Shown piece after piece: positions 17,582 through 27,592 of a stretch of 64,000 bases of DNA (position 1 is its first letter; every line of letters starts with the position of its first letter). The notes beneath the pieces are model-generated. The model did no database searches, had not been told where the DNA came from, and worked only from the letters and a program-made list of their open reading frames with translations. The translations under genes and the position numbers were made by a program. This stretch comes from Bacteroidota bacterium (GTDB lineage Bacteria > Bacteroidota > Bacteroidia > AKYH767-A > 2013-40CM-41-45). Location of the stretch: the NCBI GenBank assembly GCA_016720935.1, contig JADKJP010000004.1:434001-498000 (forward strand). The letters run 5' to 3'.

Positions 17582-18889
17582 TTACCCGTGAAAGGCTAAT
17601 GAATTTTTCATTTGTACTACTTCTTCATAAACATTCTTCACTTTCCAGGCCGCATCATCCCATTTCAGATTTTCAACTTCGTCCTTACCGTGATGGATGA
17701 ACATTTTTGAAATTCCTTTGTAATGAAGCAAACCGTAGATCTTGTCGGCGATATCATCCACATCCCAGAAGTCAACGGTGAGCGCGTGTCTGAGAATTTC
17801 CGCAACGCCGGATTGTTTCGAGATAATTACCGGAACATTGGAACGGATTGCTTCCAGCGGCGAAATGCCGAATGGCTCGGACACCGATGGCATTACATAC
17901 ACATCACTCAGTCCGAAAACATGATCCACTTCTCTCGCATTGAGAAATCCGGAGAAATGAAAACGCGATCCAATTCTCAACTGCGCGACACGACGAATGA
18001 TTTTCGGAAGCATGTCTCCTGTACCGGCCATTACAAAACGTACGTTCTTATCTTTCTTCAACACTTTGTAAGCCGCTTCCACGAAATAGTCCGGCCCTTT
18101 CTGAAATGTGACACGACCAAGGAAGGTAACCAGCTTTTCAGGGAAATAACGTTCCGGACGACGTTGCTGGTGAGTCATCGGCATAACCGCGTTATGTACC
18201 ACCTTTACTTTATCCGGATGTATACCATAACGTGTAATGATGATATTTCTTGTAAACCTGCTTACCGCGATAATTTTATCAGCGGCCTGCATACCCTGGC
18301 GTTCCATTTCATAGATCTCCTGGTTTACATTCTCACCTGAACGATCAAATTCAGTAGCATGAACATGGGCGATAAAAGGTTTGCCGCTCACTTCCCTCGC
18401 AGCAATTGCGGCAGGATACGTGAGCCAGTCATGCGCATGGATAATATCAAATTCCTGAGATGCCGCGATTTTAGCGGCAACTACTGCATATCGGGCCACT
18501 TCTTTAAACAAATCATGGCCGTATTTTCCACTGAACTGAAACTTCGTTCTGAAAACCGAATTTTCTATATCTGTTTTTTCAAGTCTTGCAAAAGTACTTA
18601 CACGCGCAAATTCTTCCGGCGACATGTAAGGAATGAGGATGGAATGAACTCCGATAACAGTGAGCTTTCTCCAAACTTCATGGTATTTCACTTCATTGAC
18701 ATCCAACAACACATCGCTGGCATCGATAAGGCGAATGCTTTCTCCATCTTCATCACCATACATCCGGGGAACAACAAAGAGTACTTCCACGTTGTTATAC
18801 AGTAAGCCTTTTGACAAACCGTAACACGCTGTACCCAATCCTCCCGAAATATGCGGTGGAAATTCCCACCCAAACATTAACACTTTCAT
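17582..18889 (-). CDS. Glycosyltransferase family 4, glycogen-synthase-like
   Basis: This 435-aa retaining glycosyltransferase has the GT-B fold. The N-terminus MKVLMFGWEFPPHISGGLGTAC carries the glycine-rich acceptor loop. The middle has HAHDWLTYPAAIAAREVSGKP. The C-terminal nucleotide-sugar domain shows VTFLGRVTFQKGPDYFVEAA and the E-x7-E type motif in SVSEPFGISPLEAIRSNVPVI. It is placed in the glucan cluster between the debranching enzyme and GH57. In other Bacteroidota a GT4 of this type accompanies these genes, so a role in alpha-glucan synthesis is likely, but donor and acceptor cannot be told from sequence. Confidence 0.88.
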   Translation of the reverse strand: MKVLMFGWEFPPHISGGLGTACYGLSKGLLYNNVEVLFVVPRMYGDEDGESIRLIDASDVLLDVNEVKYHEVWRKLTVIGVHSILIPYMSPEEFARVSTFARLEKTDIENSVFRTKFQFSGKYGHDLFKEVARYAVVAAKIAASQEFDIIHAHDWLTYPAAIAAREVSGKPFIAHVHATEFDRSGENVNQEIYEMERQGMQAADKIIAVSRFTRNIIITRYGIHPDKVKVVHNAVMPMTHQQRRPERYFPEKLVTFLGRVTFQKGPDYFVEAAYKVLKKDKNVRFVMAGTGDMLPKIIRRVAQLRIGSRFHFSGFLNAREVDHVFGLSDVYVMPSVSEPFGISPLEAIRSNVPVIISKQSGVAEILRHALTVDFWDVDDIADKIYGLLHYKGISKMFIHHGKDEVENLKWDDAAWKVKNVYEEVVQMKNSLAFHG

Positions 18890-18973
18890 ACTTTCTGAAT
18901 GCCTTCCCTGCTAAAAATTAAAATGCAAAGATCCTTATAATTTTAGTTCACTCTCTCTCCTGCTCCAATAATT

Positions 18974-21007
18974 TTACAACTCTGTATTCACAGAACTTTT
19001 CTGTTTGTTAAATTTATTGATGAGATAATTTATTCTTAAAATTTCGGCAACACTCCAAGCCTGGGAGATAGCTCCTTCTGCCCTGTGCGGCGGATCTCCA
19101 TCGTAAATTTCAGAGATGGTAGACATTCCATGCTCCATCAAAGTCGGCGCAAAACCTTCGTACAGATGACGAATGAATGGAATTCCGTTTTTACCGTGCA
19201 CATTCAGATAACCCTCGGCAAAATGGCCGAGCAACCAGGGCCACACGGTTCCCTGGTGATAGGCTCTGTCACGGGTTTTCTGATCACCGAAATAAGTGCC
19301 TTTGTAAGCCGGATCCTTTGGAGATAATGTGCGTAATCCGCGTGGTGTGAGCAATTCATTTTGAACTTTAAGCAAAACTGCCGCTTTAATCATATCATCA
19401 ACCGGAGAAAAAGGCAATGAAGCCACAACAACCTGGTTGGGCCGCACAGACCAGTCTTTCTCTTCTCCATTGATAACATCAGCAAGATACCCGCGTTTTT
19501 CATCCCAGAATGTTTTCACAAATGAAGCTGCGATGAGCGGCGGATATTCTACCCATTGCTCGATAAATTTTTGATCGTCGCATTTGTGTGCAAGTTGCAA
19601 CGCGAAACAAATCGCATTGTACCAAAGCGCGTTGATTTCTACAGGCATTCCGATTCTTGGTGTAACCGGTTTGCCATCGACCACCGCGTCCATCCAGGTA
19701 AGAGCATGCCCGGGTACTCCGGCGTAGATTAAACCGTTTGACAACATGTGAATGTTGTAATCAGTACCATTCTTAAACGCTTCAAGAACCGAACGCATTT
19801 TCGGCCCGAAAGTCTTCCAGACGTTTTCCTCTTGTCCTGTAAACTGACAATACTGCTGCAATGCCCAAAAAAACCATAATGGAGCATCAACACTGTTATA
19901 GGCGTTACCCATATTGGGGAACAAACCATTTTTCATTTGCGCTGACATCGTAGTCAGGACAGCTTTGCACAAATCCGGTTTCTGAGTAACGAGGGTGAGT
20001 CCCGGCAAAGAAATAAATGTATCCCGTCCCCATCTTCCAAACCAATGGTAACCTGCAACGACTTCAGTTTTCTTATCCCGTTGAACAATGAACTGGCGCG
20101 CGGAAGTAATCAGGCTGTTTTCAAAGCTATTTCGAGGAATACGAGCTTCCGTTTCGTTTTGAAAAAGTGTACGCAGGCGACGTGGAGAAATTTCTTCAAG
20201 ACCGGCTGCAAAAACAACCTGCTCTCCCTTTTTCATAGGGAATTCAAAATAACCCGGCGTGAATAAATCTTCCTTGAAATCATAACCACGCTCCTGCTCC
20301 TGCGAATATTCAAAATTGTAATACCAATCCGGCACCGAAATATATTCGGAAGAACGGGATGTTTGCATGACCAATTCAGAATATCCATTGTATAAGCGAA
20401 GCTTCACGCCATTTGAAACTTCAGTGTATTTTTTCAGTGTGTAGGTATTCGCTTTGCTGAGGGAATGATAATTCCGAAAAGCGAGAAATGGCATGAGCCT
20501 CAATCGTACCGGCGATTGTGCATCTTCAAGTGTGTAACGGATCAATACGGTATCACTATCAGACAACAAAACAATTTCCTTTTTTAACAGAACACCTCCT
20601 ACAGCGTAGGTCCATGTGGGAACCGGATCGAAAGAAAAATCAGTGATGTATTTATGACCTTTTGGATGAAATACACCTCCAGGGAATTTGTGAATCGCGA
20701 GATGAAATTCCGATTCCTTTTGCAAAACTGTTTCATCTACAGATGAAAGCAATACATGCAGATCATTGTCGATTTGTGGCTGAGGTGCAACCAATAAACC
20801 ATGGTATTTGCGTGTATTGCAACCAATGATGGTTGAACTTGCATAGGCTCCATTTTTATTGGTTCGCAACAATTCCTTGCTCAGAACATATTGAAGATTA
20901 ACAAGTTGCTTCTTGTCAAATTGGATAAAAGACTTCTTCAATGGCGTCTTTTCATCGGTAAGTTGAGGGCTTGAAATTTGATTTTCCACGGTAAAAATTA
21001 ATTTCAT
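18974..21007 (-). CDS. Glycogen debranching enzyme (amylo-alpha-1,6-glucosidase type)
   Basis: This enzyme hydrolyses alpha-1,6 branch points of glycogen. It has an N-terminal GDE_N-like beta domain (residues about 45-240, with NGAYASSTIIGCNTRKYHGL) and a C-terminal (alpha/alpha)6 barrel with YHWFGRWGRDTFISLPGL, HALTWMDAVVDGKP and RAYHQGTVWPWLLGHF, as in GDE_C/GH133 proteins. The start at 21007 (677 aa) is preferred over an in-frame ATG at 21070: a TATCTTTC promoter-like box at 21017-21024 lies between them and the extra 21 residues look non-conserved. It begins the core glucan-metabolism run (GDE, GT4, GH57, GT3-GT35). Confidence 0.92.
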   Translation of the reverse strand: MKLIFTVENQISSPQLTDEKTPLKKSFIQFDKKQLVNLQYVLSKELLRTNKNGAYASSTIIGCNTRKYHGLLVAPQPQIDNDLHVLLSSVDETVLQKESEFHLAIHKFPGGVFHPKGHKYITDFSFDPVPTWTYAVGGVLLKKEIVLLSDSDTVLIRYTLEDAQSPVRLRLMPFLAFRNYHSLSKANTYTLKKYTEVSNGVKLRLYNGYSELVMQTSRSSEYISVPDWYYNFEYSQEQERGYDFKEDLFTPGYFEFPMKKGEQVVFAAGLEEISPRRLRTLFQNETEARIPRNSFENSLITSARQFIVQRDKKTEVVAGYHWFGRWGRDTFISLPGLTLVTQKPDLCKAVLTTMSAQMKNGLFPNMGNAYNSVDAPLWFFWALQQYCQFTGQEENVWKTFGPKMRSVLEAFKNGTDYNIHMLSNGLIYAGVPGHALTWMDAVVDGKPVTPRIGMPVEINALWYNAICFALQLAHKCDDQKFIEQWVEYPPLIAASFVKTFWDEKRGYLADVINGEEKDWSVRPNQVVVASLPFSPVDDMIKAAVLLKVQNELLTPRGLRTLSPKDPAYKGTYFGDQKTRDRAYHQGTVWPWLLGHFAEGYLNVHGKNGIPFIRHLYEGFAPTLMEHGMSTISEIYDGDPPHRAEGAISQAWSVAEILRINYLINKFNKQKSSVNTEL

Positions 21008-21173
21008 TTCAATCCTGAAAGATAGAAATAAAGAGGAATTGTGAAAGGAATGACACCGATGAGATATCAATTATTTATCAATGGGGAATTGAAAAAAAAG
21101 TGCTGCTGAAACGAAAAATGAAGTCCTTTAATCTCCAAAAAAATGGAAATTATGCATTCAAATTACCGCCTGT

Positions 21174-22403
21174 TCAATTTGTTGAAAGTTGAATTTGTTT
21201 TGCTTTTTCCTTTTTCCCAAGAATTGCAAATCCGATCGCAACCACCAGGCTCATGGTAATCAGAAATACAAAAAGGGTGTTGAAACCATAATGATCAGCA
21301 ATTCCCAGCCCAATCGAAGGGGCCGAAATGGTGGCGATTCCATAGGCCATGGAATACAATGCCGAGTATTGTCCCTGGCGTTCCTTCAATGGTCGGGACA
21401 ATGCGAAATTCATCATGAAAGGCATCGCGAAAATCTCGGACATTGTTATAATCAGTGTATACAAAATGGCAAAAGCCATCATACTTTTTCCAAAAAATAA
21501 AATCAGGAAGGCAAGAGGCAAGCACAAGGAGCCTGCGACGATGAATGAAAAGATCCGTTTTGATTTCTCAAAATAGGCAATCAATGGCATTTCGATCAAA
21601 ACAACGAGCAATCCGTTCAATGCAAGCAGAAGTCCAATCGTATCCTCATTGTATTTGCTAACAGTGCTAAAGAACTGAGGAATACTCGCGAAAAGCTGAA
21701 AAAAGCAGGTTCCGTATAAGGCCACCAACAAAATGAAAAGCAAATATCTTCCATCTCTGTAAGCAGAAGTAGTCCGATCATTCAGGACAGCATTTTTGCT
21801 ATGTCTTACATGCGTTCTCTGTCTTGGAAGATAGGTAAACAACATAAGAGCCGCGAGGAAACTGGTAGCTGCATCGATTACAAACAACCATTTGTAACCG
21901 AGATACAAGGCAATGAATCCACCAATGGCCGGCCCTACCGAAAAACCAAGATTTACTGCCAGTCTTACGAGAGATACCGAACGGGTTCTGTTTTCAGGCG
22001 AAGTGTATTCAGCAATAGCAGTTGAGTTTGCCGGACGAAAAATATCGGCTGTAAAGCCATAAAAGAATATAATTGCTGTAATTGCCCATACTGAAGTAGC
22101 AATTAGCATCAGGAGAAGTATCAAACCACAGGTAATGAGAGAAAACAGCATGATATGGAAGTAATTCATCCTGTCGGTAAGCCATCCGCCGGTATAACTG
22201 CCAAGAACGCTTCCTATCCCGTAAAAACTCATGATAAACCCGGCGTCAGCAATGGTAAAGTGAAGCTCCTTGGTCATGTACAAGGAAGTAAAAAGTAAAA
22301 CCATGGAACCGCTCCGGTTGATAAACATCGCGACCGAAAGGATCCAGATATTTCTTTGAAGCCTGGAAAAAGCTTGTTGGTAAAGTGATAAAAGCTTAAA
22401 CAT
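21174..22403 (-). CDS. Major facilitator superfamily transporter
   Basis: This 409-aa membrane protein has about twelve hydrophobic segments and the MFS loop motif GSYTGGWLTDRMNY after helix 2. The closest visible resemblance is to drug-efflux-type 12-TM MFS proteins. The substrate is unknown. It lies upstream of the glucan cluster on the same strand, 166 bp before the debranching enzyme, so a sugar-related role is possible but not supported by motif. A consensus promoter box is found just before its ATG. Confidence 0.85.
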   Translation of the reverse strand: MFKLLSLYQQAFSRLQRNIWILSVAMFINRSGSMVLLFTSLYMTKELHFTIADAGFIMSFYGIGSVLGSYTGGWLTDRMNYFHIMLFSLITCGLILLLMLIATSVWAITAIIFFYGFTADIFRPANSTAIAEYTSPENRTRSVSLVRLAVNLGFSVGPAIGGFIALYLGYKWLFVIDAATSFLAALMLFTYLPRQRTHVRHSKNAVLNDRTTSAYRDGRYLLFILLVALYGTCFFQLFASIPQFFSTVSKYNEDTIGLLLALNGLLVVLIEMPLIAYFEKSKRIFSFIVAGSLCLPLAFLILFFGKSMMAFAILYTLIITMSEIFAMPFMMNFALSRPLKERQGQYSALYSMAYGIATISAPSIGLGIADHYGFNTLFVFLITMSLVVAIGFAILGKKEKAKQIQLSTN

Positions 22404-22413
22404 GGGGATTCGC

Positions 22414-22421
22414 CAAAGATA
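22414..22421 (-). promoter_or_regulatory. Bacteroidota -7 promoter box for the MFS gene
   Basis: On the minus strand this reads TATCTTTG, a full match to TAnnTTTG, 10 nt upstream of the MFS start codon. The -33 element is not clear. Confidence 0.5.
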
Positions 22422-22597
22422 TTATTTTTGTCTATGCAGTCCACCCTGTCTTTTCATTTAGATTTGCTTAAGCTAAATTTTAAAACAGATTAACAATTGC
22501 TAACATTTATTCACAAATCAATTCAATCGGAATCCTGCCTATCATTCAAAATATCATCTCAAAAAAAACAATTCCAACTTTCAGCAATTCCATCAGT

Positions 22598-24037
22598 ATG
22601 AAAATTTATCCCCGTTTTTTAAATTGTGTTTTAGCAACTGTAATGTTGAGCATTGGGCAGGTTTCAACAATTACAGCTCAATTTGTATTTGAAAAAACAT
22701 TTGGTATTACTCAACGAAATAATCAGGGTTTCGGTCTGATTCAAACAGAAAACGGAAATTTTGTCTTGTGTGGAAACAGTGATAACGATGGAATGCTGAT
22801 CAAAACGGATGCGGAAGGAAATTTACTCTGGCTACAAAACTTTATTGATGGCGGTCTGGAAAGTATTCGCATGACTTCCGATAGCGGACTTATTCTTGCC
22901 GGAACAAATTATGCCTCACCTTATTCAGCTGTTTATAGAAAAACCGATAGCATTGGTACTGAAGAATGGAATATAGTACTGAACAGCGGATCGTTCTCTC
23001 ACTATGGAATTTCCGCTATGGAACTGGCTGATGGCAATTTCGCGCTTCTGGAAAATGACAGCTATCCTTTTCAGGAATTTTTAAGAATATGGAAAATAGA
23101 TTCTACAAATCAATCGGTATTGTGGTCGACTGAAGTCAACAAAGTTTCCAATTGTAGTAACACGTCTTTTATCAATTCACCTGATACATCCCTTGTTGTT
23201 GCTTGTGGTGATTTCAGCAACCCCTTTCCTCATCTCATTCTCGCGAAAGTATCCACTGACAGCACCCTTACATGGAAGAAAGACTACGGATTCCCTGCAA
23301 ATATCAATGCGGGATATGCGGGCAATTCAGTAACCAGTACAAACGACAGTGCCTACCTGGCTGTTGGCTACAAAGTGAGCGGTAGCACACAATCATTCAT
23401 TGATCTCTTGTTGTTGAAGGCAGACAATAATGGAGACAGTCTTTGGACAAAAACTTATACTGTCAGAAACTCAAACGATTTTCCTTCGGTGATTCAAACC
23501 CGGGATGGTGGCTTCGCGCTCATTGGTACAGTTCAATATCCATCCTCTGGCAGCGGATTTGATTACAGAATACTCCTGATGAAAACCAATAGCAATGGTG
23601 ATAGTTTGTGGTCAAGAGAATTTACCGGACTGGGTTTAAACCAGGCAAGGCAGCTAATTGAAACCAATGATGGAGGATTCGCCATCATTGGTACGACAAC
23701 TGATCAATCCACCAATGACACTTACTTTTATTTTATCAAAACAGACAGTACAGGTTCTTTGATCACGAGCACACCCGGGAGTTTATCGAATCCACTTTCA
23801 ATTGAGATTTACCCTAATCCTTCAGGCGATTTTGTAAATATCAACATCACAAATACTGCTGCTGATCTGAGCTGTCAAGTGGAATTGATCGATATATTCG
23901 GCAGCGTTTTAAAACAACAAGACGTCCATCGTCAACAAAACCGAATTTCCATTCAGAATTTTTCTGGCGGAATATACTATTTGAGAATCACGGACAGTCG
24001 TGGAAATTCTGTCACCCGGAAACTGATTATCAACTAA
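22598..24037 (+). CDS. Secreted beta-repeat protein with T9SS type A sorting domain
   Basis: This 479-aa exported protein has a signal peptide of about 28 residues (ends TITAQ). It has at least five repeats of about 50-60 residues with the pattern TDAEGNLLW...DGGL...SDSGLILAGT, resembling the delta-60/propeller-like repeats common in Bacteroidota surface proteins. The C-terminal about 75 residues are a typical sorting domain (SIEIYPNPSGDFVNINI, GGIYYLRITDSRGNSVTRKLIIN). Function unknown; export by the type IX system is expected. It converges on the ric gene with only 10 bp between stops. Confidence 0.85.
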   Translation: MKIYPRFLNCVLATVMLSIGQVSTITAQFVFEKTFGITQRNNQGFGLIQTENGNFVLCGNSDNDGMLIKTDAEGNLLWLQNFIDGGLESIRMTSDSGLILAGTNYASPYSAVYRKTDSIGTEEWNIVLNSGSFSHYGISAMELADGNFALLENDSYPFQEFLRIWKIDSTNQSVLWSTEVNKVSNCSNTSFINSPDTSLVVACGDFSNPFPHLILAKVSTDSTLTWKKDYGFPANINAGYAGNSVTSTNDSAYLAVGYKVSGSTQSFIDLLLLKADNNGDSLWTKTYTVRNSNDFPSVIQTRDGGFALIGTVQYPSSGSGFDYRILLMKTNSNGDSLWSREFTGLGLNQARQLIETNDGGFAIIGTTTDQSTNDTYFYFIKTDSTGSLITSTPGSLSNPLSIEIYPNPSGDFVNINITNTAADLSCQVELIDIFGSVLKQQDVHRQQNRISIQNFSGGIYYLRITDSRGNSVTRKLIIN

Positions 24038-24047
24038 TTTTAGTAAC

Positions 24048-24764
24048 TCAGACCTTATCGGAGAGATCATTCTGGAGACGAATCGCCTTGGGGAAAAGAA
24101 TGAAATTCTCAAGATGGACATGGATATGCAAATCCTCTTCAAACTTCTTTAATTCATCCAGACTTACCATGAATGTCATACAAGCGCCTTCCGGTGCTGT
24201 GTAATGATTGCTCAATAAGCGAATTTCCTGCATCAGCTTGCCGACTACTTCATGCTCTTCTTCCATTACTAAAATAGGCATGTCCACACGGAATGGTGTT
24301 TCAGGATTTTTTTCTGATGACTTTTCGGCTTCGATCAATTTGATCTGAGGAAAAAGAATCATCTCTTCTTTCACCAGGTGTTGTTCCAAATCATGTTTAA
24401 CTTCAAAAAAAAGAGCCAGGATTCTTTTCATATAGGGAAACCTATCGCCATGCTTAGCAGCGACCTTTTCAAGATGCAGCAAAATTAAAGGCATCACTTC
24501 CTTCACATATGTATGATGCGTTTGCAGAATATGGTCCACCAGGGCTGTCAACGAGAGCTCTTCATAGTTGACTTCTTGAATTTTTCCTTTTGAAAAAACA
24601 ATCTCCAATTCCCCAATAATATCTTTCAATCTATCAGGATCCTTTACCTGATCTGATAATTTCATTTTCCCTTTACAACAAAAATCAAGATCGTATTTTT
24701 CCAGCAGCGCCGCGGTTTCAGGCTTCGATTTCACAATTTCAGCCAATGAGAGGTTTTCTATCAT
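24048..24764 (-). CDS. ric: Iron-sulfur cluster repair di-iron protein (RIC/ScdA/YtfE family)
   Basis: RIC proteins repair iron-sulfur clusters damaged by nitric oxide or oxidants. The 238-aa protein has an N-terminal ScdA_N domain (TAALLEKYDLDFCCKGKMKL, cysteines at about 28-29) followed by a hemerythrin-like four-helix domain. The di-iron ligands sit in HILQTHHTYVKE, HDLEQHLVKEEMILFP, EEEHEVVGKLM and LHIHVHLENFILFP. It is a single gene; the divergent spacing upstream (24765-24911) holds no other recognised gene. Confidence 0.93.
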   Translation of the reverse strand: MIENLSLAEIVKSKPETAALLEKYDLDFCCKGKMKLSDQVKDPDRLKDIIGELEIVFSKGKIQEVNYEELSLTALVDHILQTHHTYVKEVMPLILLHLEKVAAKHGDRFPYMKRILALFFEVKHDLEQHLVKEEMILFPQIKLIEAEKSSEKNPETPFRVDMPILVMEEEHEVVGKLMQEIRLLSNHYTAPEGACMTFMVSLDELKKFEEDLHIHVHLENFILFPKAIRLQNDLSDKV

Positions 24765-24911
24765 AATTATTTTTTTGACAAAGGTGAGCCAATACCTCCA
24801 AGGGCAATATGATGTACCTCAATTAAGGAAATACTATTCTGTATTATAAATGTTAAAGCTCCACTGAGGGACGGTTCCGGCAAAACAATATTTCCAATGC
24901 CACGAAAATCT

Positions 24912-25370
24912 TTATTTCCAAACCGATTCCCTGAGAATATCCGTCATTGAATGACTCATGACAAACATCACCAAACGAATCAGATGGTAAGAGCCAAGAA
25001 GGAAACCTGCTGTATAGGCCAGGTTCATGTTGTACAGATATTTTTTAAAATATTCCTTCCGTGTAAATAGTTCAGCGGAGAGTGTAACAATAGCAAGCAA
25101 ACAAAAAAACACAAACGCCGGTCCGAATAAATGATAACTCAGACTTCTGCTCAAATCGCCTTCATAGAAAAAAATCATTGATTTGGTAAGCCCGCAGCCA
25201 GGGCAAGGAAATCCGGTGAGTAATTTAAACGGGCAAAGAGATTGCTCTCCCTCGATATGAGGATTCATCCATAAAATAATCGCCGGGATAACCAGGGCGA
25301 ATAAGGCACCGGTTATCCCGAGGATTTTTCTGTTGCTCAAAATTTTATTCGTATAATTTATTGATATCAC
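24912..25370 (-). CDS. DUF2752 membrane protein
   Basis: This is a small integral membrane protein (152 aa, about four hydrophobic segments) of the DUF2752 family, recognised by CPFKLLTGFPCPGCGLTKS with its paired cysteines near residues 43-56. Function unknown. The start is a GTG at 25370 that overlaps the last 26 bp of the upstream DUF4234-like gene, so the two are probably translationally coupled. No ATG is available before the first membrane segment. Confidence 0.82.
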   Translation of the reverse strand: MISINYTNKILSNRKILGITGALFALVIPAIILWMNPHIEGEQSLCPFKLLTGFPCPGCGLTKSMIFFYEGDLSRSLSYHLFGPAFVFFCLLAIVTLSAELFTRKEYFKKYLYNMNLAYTAGFLLGSYHLIRLVMFVMSHSMTDILRESVWK

Positions 25371-25695
25371 CTTGAACGATCATTGCGGCAACCATGGGAA
25401 AAAGAAAACCAAGAATTAACAAAAGGGTACTTTGATCTTTTCCCTGCTCCCCGATTTTTTCATAAATCTTTGGCAAACCTTCTTTGCCTGCCAGATAATA
25501 AAAATACAAATTCACAGGCAGACAACAACCGGCAAAAATTGCTATGGGCTGGGAGATCACTTCTTTCTCCGCTACAGCATTAATTACTTGCGCGGTTTTA
25601 ATATTCCAATAAATCAGGTATAATCCACAGGTCACCAAACCCAGTAGCAAAACGACTATTGGTTCATTTTTAAATACAGGTACTGTTGTTGCCAT
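25345..25695 (-). CDS. DUF4234-like small membrane protein
   Basis: This 116-aa protein starts with VVLLLGLVTCGLYLIYWNIKTAQVIN, the pattern of DUF4234 proteins, which are often found beside DUF2752 genes. About three hydrophobic segments are visible. Its 3' end overlaps the DUF2752 gene. The pair looks like a small membrane module of unknown function. Confidence 0.7.
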   Translation of the reverse strand: MATTVPVFKNEPIVVLLLGLVTCGLYLIYWNIKTAQVINAVAEKEVISQPIAIFAGCCLPVNLYFYYLAGKEGLPKIYEKIGEQGKDQSTLLLILGFLFPMVAAMIVQGDINKLYE

Positions 25696-25941
25696 AAATA
25701 ATAATTTTAAAGATCCTACTCATCTGGCTTTTCAGTTCCGCCCCGTTTGAATGGTTTCTGGACTCCATATACAATACCATATCAGGTTAGTTTCGCAACA
25801 ATCAGCTTTAATTTAAAAAAGAAATTAAACAGCTAAAACGGAAGATCCAACAACTGAATGATGGAACTAAGATATTAAATAAAAAGTATTAAGCAAGTAT
25901 CGACAAGTAAAAGTGGTCCTGGATTGTCAGACGATTAAAAT

Positions 25942-26895
25942 TTACAATTTGATAAAACGAGAGGCTGAAATGACATTATTTTCTATGCCAACGAGCTGAA
26001 TAAAATATAAACCAATGGATAAATCTCTGATATCAACTTCATTCCTATTTGACACAAACAACACTTCTTCTCCAATAGAATTTAAAACCCTGATAGCTTT
26101 GTATTTCATTTTTGAATCAATTGTAAAAAAATCTGTTACAGGATTAGGGAAGACTGAAAAGAAGAGGCTGTTATATATCGAAGGAACAGCATTGATGGCC
26201 GAATCACAAACAATATGAGGCATCGGAGGAGTGCAATAAGAGAAATACGGAGCAGGATTTGAATACAAAACGACATCTTTCACCCGGAAACACGTGAGAT
26301 CATAGCTGTTATCCGAAAGCAAATAATACCCCGAATATGCCAAACCCAAACTGCTGCCTACACCTTCGGTCCAGGTTTCCCATGGTATTCCATTTGTATC
26401 CGCAAGAGTGACGCGGCGATGATAGAGAGAACCGGTTTGTACCGAATCAATCCCAACAATGATGCGGTCAATAAATGTAGGGAAGTTACTCAACACCTGC
26501 GCACGAACGGTATCACCGATATTTGTCGGATTGAAGTCATAGATCAGTCGTTCTATTGTGTCGTTACACAAATAGTCTGAGAAAAAATAAACTCTTTTGT
26601 TCACTTCCCGCATCCCACCCAGAAAATTTGTATAAACTGAATCGAACAAGGTCCCAGGAGCGTGATGTGTTTGAACAGACAGCTTTTTATAAATATGAGA
26701 ATTGAAAAGTGTATCACCTCCTGTCAGCTGAATACTGTATTCATCATGCCATCCTCCGGGATAAAAATACCAGCAGCGAACAGAGCTCCAGGTTCCATTT
26801 TGCGTGGGCATGGGCTGATAAATTTGAGCATTTGATAAATCAGAAAAACATATGATGAGGAAATTCATCAGGCAAACAACATAACATTTTTTCAT
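25942..26895 (-). CDS. Secreted protein with T9SS type A sorting domain
   Basis: This 317-aa exported protein has an N-terminal signal peptide (ends SNAQ at about residue 24) and a C-terminal sorting domain of about 75 residues (FSVFPNPVTDFFTIDS, LSIGLYFIQLVG, ASRFIKL). The middle region (WYFYPGGWHDEYSIQLTGGDTLFNS) belongs to no family I can name. It is transcribed alone toward the DUF4234/DUF2752 pair. The catalytic or binding role is unknown. Confidence 0.82.
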   Translation of the reverse strand: MKKCYVVCLMNFLIICFSDLSNAQIYQPMPTQNGTWSSVRCWYFYPGGWHDEYSIQLTGGDTLFNSHIYKKLSVQTHHAPGTLFDSVYTNFLGGMREVNKRVYFFSDYLCNDTIERLIYDFNPTNIGDTVRAQVLSNFPTFIDRIIVGIDSVQTGSLYHRRVTLADTNGIPWETWTEGVGSSLGLAYSGYYLLSDNSYDLTCFRVKDVVLYSNPAPYFSYCTPPMPHIVCDSAINAVPSIYNSLFFSVFPNPVTDFFTIDSKMKYKAIRVLNSIGEEVLFVSNRNEVDIRDLSIGLYFIQLVGIENNVISASRFIKL

Positions 26896-27094
26896 GGCTT
26901 CAGGGAAGATAATTTTTATGTAATGATCTCAAGGATTTAAAATAAACCCACCCCGAATGTAGATCACTGTAAGCAAATCCTATATTAATTCAACTACTTT
27001 AACACGAAGCCTAACCTGAAAATGAAATTAATGTGACATAATTTTTAACAGGGAAATGAAATTCAGAAAATAAATTCATGTAACATAAAAAATT

Positions 27095-27142
27095 AAGCTC
27101 CCGGAATCCTTTTGAACTAGATCAAATGGATACCGGGAGCTT
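27095..27142 (-). terminator. Rho-independent terminator downstream of the OsmC gene
   Basis: The stem of AAGCTCCCGG plus four further pairs (arms 27095-27109 and 27128-27142, one mismatch, 18-nt loop) is followed on the minus strand by a T-rich stretch (AATTTTTT). It lies 37 bp past the OsmC stop codon. Confidence 0.8.
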
Positions 27143-27178
27143 ATTTGCACTACCTGATTCTGTTCTAGTAAAAAGCTA

Positions 27179-27592
27179 TTAACCTTCGAGTGTGGCCTCC
27201 ACGGAAATTTTCGAATTAAGTGTTTTGCTGATCGGGCAATTCACTTCGGCATTTTTTACACAGGTGTCGAAAACATCCTTTGAGATCCCGGGTACTTTTG
27301 CGTTCAGCACAATATGAGATTCAATGATACTTCCCGCTTCCAGGTTTACATGCGCTGTTGCTTTAAGAGTTTCAGGTACGAATCCTGCTTCTCCGAGCAC
27401 GAAACTCAATTTCATCGCGAAACAACCGGCATGCGCAGCGGCAACCAATTCTTCGGGGTTAGTACCAACTCCCTGTTCAAAACGGGAACTAAATGAATAT
27501 TGTGTTTGATTCAATGTGGTGCTTTGAGTGGTAAGGTGTCCTTTGCCTTCTTTTCCCGAGCCACTCCAAACTGCTGTCGCTTGTCTTTTCAT
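27179..27592 (-). CDS. osmC: OsmC-family organic hydroperoxide reductase
   Basis: This cytoplasmic peroxiredoxin-like enzyme detoxifies organic hydroperoxides. The 137-aa length fits OsmC. The two redox cysteines are in the conserved contexts AAHAGCFAMKLSFVLGEAGF (about residue 56) and AEVNCPISKTLN (about residue 119). The typical start GSGKEGKGHLTTQS and NPEELVAAAHAGC are present. A full consensus promoter box lies about 80 nt upstream and a terminator follows, so it is a single-gene unit. Confidence 0.94.
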   Translation of the reverse strand: MKRQATAVWSGSGKEGKGHLTTQSTTLNQTQYSFSSRFEQGVGTNPEELVAAAHAGCFAMKLSFVLGEAGFVPETLKATAHVNLEAGSIIESHIVLNAKVPGISKDVFDTCVKNAEVNCPISKTLNSKISVEATLEG

